Of a stretch of 17,550 nucleotides of DNA, positions 14,057 through 17,550 are shown one piece after another; positions within the stretch are counted from its first letter, which is position 1; every line of letters starts with the position of its first letter. Below the pieces are notes generated by a model, which searched no databases, was not told the DNA's origin, and worked only from the letters and a program-made list of their open reading frames with translations. The position numbers and the translations under genes are program-made. This DNA comes from Clostridiaceae bacterium (GTDB taxonomy: Bacteria > Bacillota > Clostridia > Oscillospirales > Acutalibacteraceae), in contig CAJGCL010000033.1 of NCBI GenBank assembly GCA_904501675.1, positions 1-17,550 on the forward strand, read 5' to 3'.

Positions 14057-14397
14057 TACAGTGAAATTCCCTCCAAATAATCAATAGGAAGGGTGAAAAG
14101 TATACCGGTATCAGGCTTGTTGAGACCGCCTGTAACCTTATTTACTATTTTTGATATTCTTTCAACATCCTCGTCCTTTGCAACCATAATAATTGTTTTG
14201 TTTTCGTGGTGTGATGGTGCTAAAAGGCTTCTGAAGGACATAAGGAAAAACATATCCTCGTGGTCGTGCTCAATGAGCTCCTGCACCATACCCTTACTGT
14301 CGATAATAGTTGCACCCGAAATTTTGTTTTCGGTGAATTTCTCAAGTAATTCATCGAGGCATTCAGTTTTGTTGAGAATTATTGTAACAAGCTTCAT
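14056..14397 (-). CDS. PII-like signalling protein linked to the antiporter
   Basis: This 113-residue protein has two beta-alpha-beta halves (about 1-33 and 66-113), as in the trimeric PII superfamily. The first strand is MKLVTIILNK, an extended central loop lies at about 36-66 (T-loop position), and the closing stretch GGLNKPDTGILFTLPIDYLE (90-109) resembles the PII C-terminal GDGKIF-x-PV region. The T-loop lacks the uridylylated tyrosine of GlnB/GlnK, and no glnA or amtB is nearby, so ordinary nitrogen signalling is unlikely. Coupling to the antiporter suggests it senses a nucleotide or other small ligand and gates transport, by analogy with GlnK-AmtB and SbtB-SbtA; this is inference. AAGGAGG stands 6 nt before the ATG at 14397. 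An upstream in-frame GTG at 14436 lies before the predicted transcript start and is rejected. Confidence 0.8.
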   Translation of the reverse strand: MKLVTIILNKTECLDELLEKFTENKISGATIIDSKGMVQELIEHDHEDMFFLMSFRSLLAPSHHENKTIIMVAKDEDVERISKIVNKVTGGLNKPDTGILFTLPIDYLEGISL

Positions 14398-14426
14398 AAA
14401 ATTCCTCCTTATCGTTATTTGACCTA

Positions 14427-14455
14427 ATTGTATCACCGCAAAAAAATCTTTTCAA
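14427..14455 (-). promoter_or_regulatory. Sigma-A promoter for the PII-like/antiporter operon
   Basis: On the minus strand TTGAAA (14455-14450) and TACAAT (14432-14427) are 17 bp apart, with TGA before the -10 (extended -10). Transcription should begin near 14420, just ahead of AAGGAGG. Confidence 0.75.
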
Positions 14456-14507
14456 TAATAAAAATGCTGAAATATAATATGTATATAAAGATTATTTTTG
14501 TATTAAA

Positions 14508-14536
14508 TTGAAAAAGTGAAATAAATGTGTTATATT
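14508..14536 (+). promoter_or_regulatory. Sigma-A promoter for the LCAT-like hydrolase
   Basis: TTGAAA (14508-14513) and TATATT (14531-14536) are 17 bp apart, with TGT before the -10 (extended -10). The predicted start, about 14543, leaves a very short leader that begins at the ribosome binding site AAAGGAG (14543-14549). Confidence 0.6.
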
Positions 14537-14558
14537 AATTTCAAAGGAGATGAATGGT

Positions 14559-16490
14559 ATGTTCAAAAAAACATTATCAATTTTTCTTAGTGCTTTAATA
14601 GCTTTAAGTGCATTTTCTGTGTCTGTCGGTGCTGTAAAGGTGCAGGGCGATATTTCTGACCTTCCCGTGATTATGGTTGCAGGCTATAGCGGTGCAGAGC
14701 TTGTAATGACAGATGAAAACGGGAAAAAAACTCAGGTGTGGGGTCTTAATATAGATTCCGTTATCGGTAGGGTTCTTAACAGAATTGTTGATCTGGGTCA
14801 AGGGCTTATTATGACTGCAAACGGTAACCCGAAATACCTTGGTCGAGTAGTGGGTGAGGAGCTTGAAGCTGAGCTTGAATATTTGAAGCTTAATCCTGAT
14901 GGAACAAGTAAGTATAATGTTGTGGTTGCTAACCCTGAAACACAGCATCAAAATATGAAATATATTCTTGAAAACGGATTGCCAACGGAATATATAAACG
15001 AAAGTGAAGTTGTTCACGAAATTTCAGAATACGTTGACCCTGAATATATTTATAGCTTTGCTGCTGACTGGCGAATGAGCGTTGTGGATTCAGCAAATGC
15101 TTTGGATAAGTTGATCGAAGATATAAAGAGCACCACAGGTAAAGACAAGGTTAATATAATTGCCGTTTCTCACGGTGGGCAGATAACTGCCACATACCTT
15201 GCACTCTATGGTCATAAGCAGAGCGTTAATAATGCGGTTCTTACTGTTCCTGCTATTGGTGGTGCAGTGCTCGCATATGATATTATGAGTGATAATGTCC
15301 ACCTTGATGAGTATACTCTCGTTTATTACCTTGAGCACGGCTTTATTGCCGAGGGTGAATATGAGTGGCTTGTGAAGGCTGTGGAGCTTGGCTTCCTTGA
15401 TGATGTTATAAAAGAGCTTGTACCTTACGTTTATAATGTTATAGGTTATTTTGGCAGTATTTGGGACTTTATTCCTAATGAGGATTATGAGGCAATAAAG
15501 GCAAAGCACCTTGACCCTGTTGAAAATGATGCTATTATTGCAAAGAGCGATTACGCTCACGAAATTACTGCCAATATGCACGAAAGCCTGCAAAAGTGCA
15601 GTGATGAGTACGGCGTTAATGTGAGTATTATTGCAGGTACGGGCGTGCCTTCAGTTTCAGGTGCTCAGAGAAACTCCGATGCAATTATCGGCACAAATGA
15701 TTCCACAGGTGCTCTTTGTGCGCCGTACGGAGAGCGATTTGCTGATGGCTACACAGGCGTTAAAACACAGTGCGATAACCCTGCGCATGACCACGTATCA
15801 CCATCCTTTGAGGTGGATGCATCTGCTGCATACCTTCCTGAAAACACTTGGTTTGTGGATGAGCTTTTCCACGGTATGACCTTTAAGGATGACTATACAA
15901 AAACACTTGCATTTACTCTTCTCCTTACAGATGAAATTGAGAACGTTCATTCAAATCCCGATTACCCTCAGTTCAGAGCTTCAACCAATCCAAATAATGC
16001 GGTTTATGCTACATTTGATGAAAGTCCGGAGGGGTACCTGAGTGATGGGGATAGCTATATCGTCATTAAAAATATTTCCAACAGCTATCCTGTGAAAATC
16101 ACGTCTGTTCAGTCAAGCTGTGAAAGTCTTATAATCCGTTCAAATGACATAAATACGCTGGAACCCGGTGAAGAGGCAAAAATATATGTTACGGGTAAAT
16201 TGCCCCATATAAGTGATGCGCTTGTGCAGGTGCAGGTTAAGTATGAGCTTGTGGGCAATACCGCCGCGCCTATAGGGAAAAAAACCTTCAACTTTAAGCT
16301 ATTGAATGGCGAGAGTGTTGAGTTCAATGAGAGTGCCCCATATGTTGAAGCAGATTATGCTATGGGCTATGATGCATTAGTAAGTGAAAAAACAGACAAC
16401 ATATTAACAAAAATGGGAGTTTCCTCGTTTATCAGCTACCTTGTGGATATGATTCTTTCATTCTTTAAACAGTTCGGTTTTACTTTGTGA
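14559..16490 (+). CDS. Secreted LCAT/lipase-like alpha/beta hydrolase with C-terminal hydrophobic tail
   Basis: This 643-residue exported protein starts with a signal peptide (MFKKTLSIFLSALIALSAFS, cleavage plausible near 25). The hydrolase domain (about 33-430) opens with PVIMVAGYSGAEL (36-48), the oxyanion-loop region of lecithin:cholesterol acyltransferase-like enzymes. It carries an LCAT-like ADWR (169-172) and the nucleophile elbow AVSHGG (S204; the usual first Gly of GxSxG is Ala). The late segment HDHVSPSFEVDASAAYLP, then FVDELFHGM, offers candidate acid and catalytic His. A beta-rich, immunoglobulin-like domain follows (about 475-590). The protein ends in a hydrophobic amphipathic stretch (FISYLVDMILSFFKQFGFTL). 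The substrate is probably a lipid or ester. The start at 14559 has AAAGGAG 9 nt upstream; the ATG at 14550 touches that site and is rejected. No intrinsic terminator is visible afterwards. Confidence 0.82.
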   Translation: MFKKTLSIFLSALIALSAFSVSVGAVKVQGDISDLPVIMVAGYSGAELVMTDENGKKTQVWGLNIDSVIGRVLNRIVDLGQGLIMTANGNPKYLGRVVGEELEAELEYLKLNPDGTSKYNVVVANPETQHQNMKYILENGLPTEYINESEVVHEISEYVDPEYIYSFAADWRMSVVDSANALDKLIEDIKSTTGKDKVNIIAVSHGGQITATYLALYGHKQSVNNAVLTVPAIGGAVLAYDIMSDNVHLDEYTLVYYLEHGFIAEGEYEWLVKAVELGFLDDVIKELVPYVYNVIGYFGSIWDFIPNEDYEAIKAKHLDPVENDAIIAKSDYAHEITANMHESLQKCSDEYGVNVSIIAGTGVPSVSGAQRNSDAIIGTNDSTGALCAPYGERFADGYTGVKTQCDNPAHDHVSPSFEVDASAAYLPENTWFVDELFHGMTFKDDYTKTLAFTLLLTDEIENVHSNPDYPQFRASTNPNNAVYATFDESPEGYLSDGDSYIVIKNISNSYPVKITSVQSSCESLIIRSNDINTLEPGEEAKIYVTGKLPHISDALVQVQVKYELVGNTAAPIGKKTFNFKLLNGESVEFNESAPYVEADYAMGYDALVSEKTDNILTKMGVSSFISYLVDMILSFFKQFGFTL

Positions 16491-16510
16491 TAAATAATGG
16501 TAAATAACTC

Positions 16511-16539
16511 TTGACTTATTGTGTAATAAGTGATATAAT
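16511..16539 (+). promoter_or_regulatory. Strong sigma-A promoter for rpsF-ssb-rpsR
   Basis: TTGACT (16511-16516) and a perfect TATAAT (16534-16539) are 17 bp apart, with TGA directly before the -10 (extended -10). The predicted start is near 16545, at the foot of the first leader hairpin. Confidence 0.88.
16514..16531. repeat. Inverted repeat inside the rpsF promoter spacer
   Basis: ACTTATT-GTGT-AATAAGT is a perfect 7-bp inverted repeat with a 4-bp centre. It lies between the -35 and -10 elements, a position where a bound repressor would block RNA polymerase. It is AT-rich, so chance remains possible. Confidence 0.45.
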
Positions 16540-16543
16540 TCGT

Positions 16544-16599
16544 AATCGTCGCGGTATGTCCGCGGCGATTATTTCCTTGCTCTCAAATAGATATGAGAG
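16544..16599 (+). promoter_or_regulatory. Structured 5' leader of the rpsF operon (two hairpins)
   Basis: Hairpin 1 pairs 16544-16554 with 16560-16570 (11 bp, one G-U pair, GC-rich top, TATGT loop, CCG in its right arm) at the predicted 5' end. Hairpin 2 pairs 16580-16585 with 16594-16599 (6 bp, 8-nt loop). Neither is followed by a true T tract. rpsF leaders of many bacteria bind the S6:S18 complex for autoregulation, and this leader is a candidate; I could not confirm the known motif. Confidence 0.45.
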
Positions 16600-16625
16600 A
16601 CGGAGTCCATAAGGAGGTGCAGACG

Positions 16626-16904
16626 ATGTCAAACTACGAAACAATCATCATTTACTCAGTTAAGAACGGTGAGGAAGCAGCTAAGGCTCTTTCAGAAAAG
16701 TTCCAGAAAATGATGGAAAAGAACGGTACAGTTGACAGCGTTGATGAGTGGGGTAAGCGCAGACTTGCATATCTCATTAACGATGAAGAAGACGGTTACT
16801 ATGTTCTTTACAACCACAGCTGTGAAGCAGGTTTCCCTGCAGAGCTCGAGCGTGTTGCCGGTATCACAGAAGGCGTTCTTCGTTCAATGGTAATTAAGAA
16901 ATAA
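16626..16904 (+). CDS. rpsF: 30S ribosomal protein S6
   Basis: This 92-residue protein binds S18 and 16S rRNA in the platform of the 30S subunit. It begins MSNYETIIIYSV and contains DEWGKRRLAYLINDEEDGYY (45-64), the conserved core of S6, with the closing LRSMVIKK. AAGGAGG (16611-16617) lies 8 nt before the ATG at 16626; the longer frame from ATG 16593 would start inside a leader hairpin without a ribosome binding site. It is first in the S6-SSB-S18 operon, 12 bp before ssb. Confidence 0.97.
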   Translation: MSNYETIIIYSVKNGEEAAKALSEKFQKMMEKNGTVDSVDEWGKRRLAYLINDEEDGYYVLYNHSCEAGFPAELERVAGITEGVLRSMVIKK

Positions 16905-16916
16905 GAGGTGTAATCT

Positions 16917-17345
16917 ATGCTTAATTGCGCAGTTATTATGGGCAGACTTACAGCTGACCCTGAGCTTCGCCAGACACCCAGCGGTGTAGCTGTTACACGT
17001 TTTTCTGTTGCAGTTGACCGTGGCTACGTAAAAGCAGGCGAAGAGAGAAAGGCAGATTTCATCAACGTTGTTTGTTGGAGACAAACTGCTGAATTTGTTA
17101 CAAGATATTTTTCTAAAGGTTCTATGATTGCAGTTCAAGGCTCAATCCAGACCGGTTCATATGAAAAAGATGGCGTTAAGCGCTCAACATTTGAAATTGT
17201 TGCAGATAACGTAAGCTTCTGCGGTTCAAAGAGCGAATCAGGTACAGGCGCTGCTCCAAGAGCAGATGTAGCCGCTCCATCTTTCTCAAACGGTAGTGTT
17301 GATGATTTCGCAGCACTTGCTGACGATGACGACTTACCGTTCTAA
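16917..17345 (+). CDS. ssb: Single-stranded DNA-binding protein
   Basis: This 142-residue protein coats single-stranded DNA during replication, repair and recombination. The N-terminal OB-fold (about 1-104) has MLNCAVIMGRLTADPELRQT, FINVVCWRQTAEFVTRYFSK and VQGSIQTGSYEKDG. A short Gly/Ser/Ala linker, shorter than in many SSBs, leads to the acidic tail DDDDLPF (136-142) that recruits partner proteins. AAGAGGTG (16903-16910) precedes the ATG by 6 nt. Its position between rpsF and rpsR is the usual Firmicutes arrangement and marks this as the primary housekeeping SSB. Confidence 0.97.
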   Translation: MLNCAVIMGRLTADPELRQTPSGVAVTRFSVAVDRGYVKAGEERKADFINVVCWRQTAEFVTRYFSKGSMIAVQGSIQTGSYEKDGVKRSTFEIVADNVSFCGSKSESGTGAAPRADVAAPSFSNGSVDDFAALADDDDLPF

Positions 17346-17370
17346 TTCTTAACAGGAGGAATTTATAGTT

Positions 17371-17550
17371 ATGGCATACGATAAAGCTGATCGCCGTCCT
17401 AACAAGAAGGGCCGCAAAAAAGTTTGCGCTTTCTGTGTTGAGAAGGTTGAAAAAATTGATTATAAGGATGCTGCAAAGCTTCGTCGCTACACATCCGACA
17501 GAGCAAAGATTCTCCCTCGCCGTGTAACAGGCACATGTGCTTACCACCAG
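17371..17550 (+). CDS. rpsR: 30S ribosomal protein S18, truncated by the window edge
   Basis: The first 60 codons are visible, running off the right edge; the usual length is about 75-90. The translation starts MAYDKADRRPNKKGRKKVCA and has the S18 core KDAAKLRRYTSDRAKILPRR followed by VTGTCAYHQ. C19, C22, C56 and H59 form the complete zinc-binding set (CAFC and CAYH) of the zinc-dependent form of S18, so zinc limitation could affect it. AGGAGG (17354-17359) lies 11 nt before the ATG, and the gene follows ssb by 25 bp in the same operon. Confidence 0.96.
   Translation, partial: MAYDKADRRPNKKGRKKVCAFCVEKVEKIDYKDAAKLRRYTSDRAKILPRRVTGTCAYHQ

Noticed and set aside
14398..14436. Longer start (GTG) for the PII-like protein
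   Set aside because: It falls upstream of the predicted transcription start and over the -10 region; the ATG at 14397 has a perfect AAGGAGG and begins with the expected first beta strand.
16544..16575. GC-rich hairpin as a terminator of the LCAT-like hydrolase gene
   Set aside because: It lies downstream of the rpsF promoter at the predicted transcript 5' end and is followed by ATTTCC and not a T run, so it fits a leader structure better.
16593..16625. Longer N-terminus for ribosomal protein S6
   Set aside because: The ATG at 16593 is inside a leader hairpin, has no ribosome binding site, and adds residues absent from S6.
1..17550. CRISPR array, tRNA, rRNA, transposase, phage or toxin-antitoxin genes
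   Set aside because: No regularly spaced repeats, cloverleaf sequence, or family motifs for any of these were seen on either strand.

Overview
The window looks like a chromosomal segment of a low-GC, anaerobic Clostridia-class Firmicute, probably a gut Oscillospiraceae/Ruminococcus-type bacterium. This is inferred from pyruvate:ferredoxin oxidoreductase, AAGGAGG ribosome binding sites, near-consensus sigma-A promoters (often with a TGn extended -10), AT-rich intergenic DNA, T-tailed hairpin terminators, and the rpsF-ssb-rpsR order. No rRNA, tRNA, CRISPR array, insertion sequence or phage gene was seen. Most of the region is ordinary core genome.

Layout. At 1-299 (minus) is the N-terminal end of pyruvate:ferredoxin oxidoreductase (nifJ), divergent from a CNNM/CBS-domain HlyC/CorC-type transporter (588-1997) and a small signal-peptide plus C-terminal-anchor protein (2062-2712). 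A bidirectional terminator separates these from secA (2760-5489, minus). Divergent from secA is a two-gene unit: an ECF sigma factor (5730-6248) and, 13 bp later, a membrane-anchored beta-propeller protein (6262-8580) that is a plausible cognate anti-sigma factor or sensor. Next come a GtrA-like membrane protein (8677-9174) overlapping a TrmA/RlmCD-type 5-methyluridine RNA methyltransferase (9161-10339), then single-gene units for a membrane GGDEF diguanylate cyclase (10541-11716) and meso-diaminopimelate dehydrogenase ddh (11846-12826).

On the minus strand, a PII-like signalling protein (14056-14397) is translationally coupled by a TAATG overlap to a CPA2-type cation:proton antiporter (12872-14056), which suggests a ligand-gated antiporter. 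Divergent from it is a secreted LCAT-like alpha/beta hydrolase (14559-16490) with a hydrophobic C-terminal tail. The window ends in the ribosomal protein S6 / SSB / ribosomal protein S18 operon (16626 to the right edge), which has a very strong promoter carrying an inverted repeat in its spacer and a structured leader.

Several true starts lie inside the longest possible open frames (588, 5730, 11846, 14397 on minus, 14559, 16626); they were set by Shine-Dalgarno position, promoter position and family N-termini. The two least ordinary observations are the ECF sigma/beta-propeller pair and the PII-like/antiporter pair. Neither can be claimed as wholly new from sequence alone.
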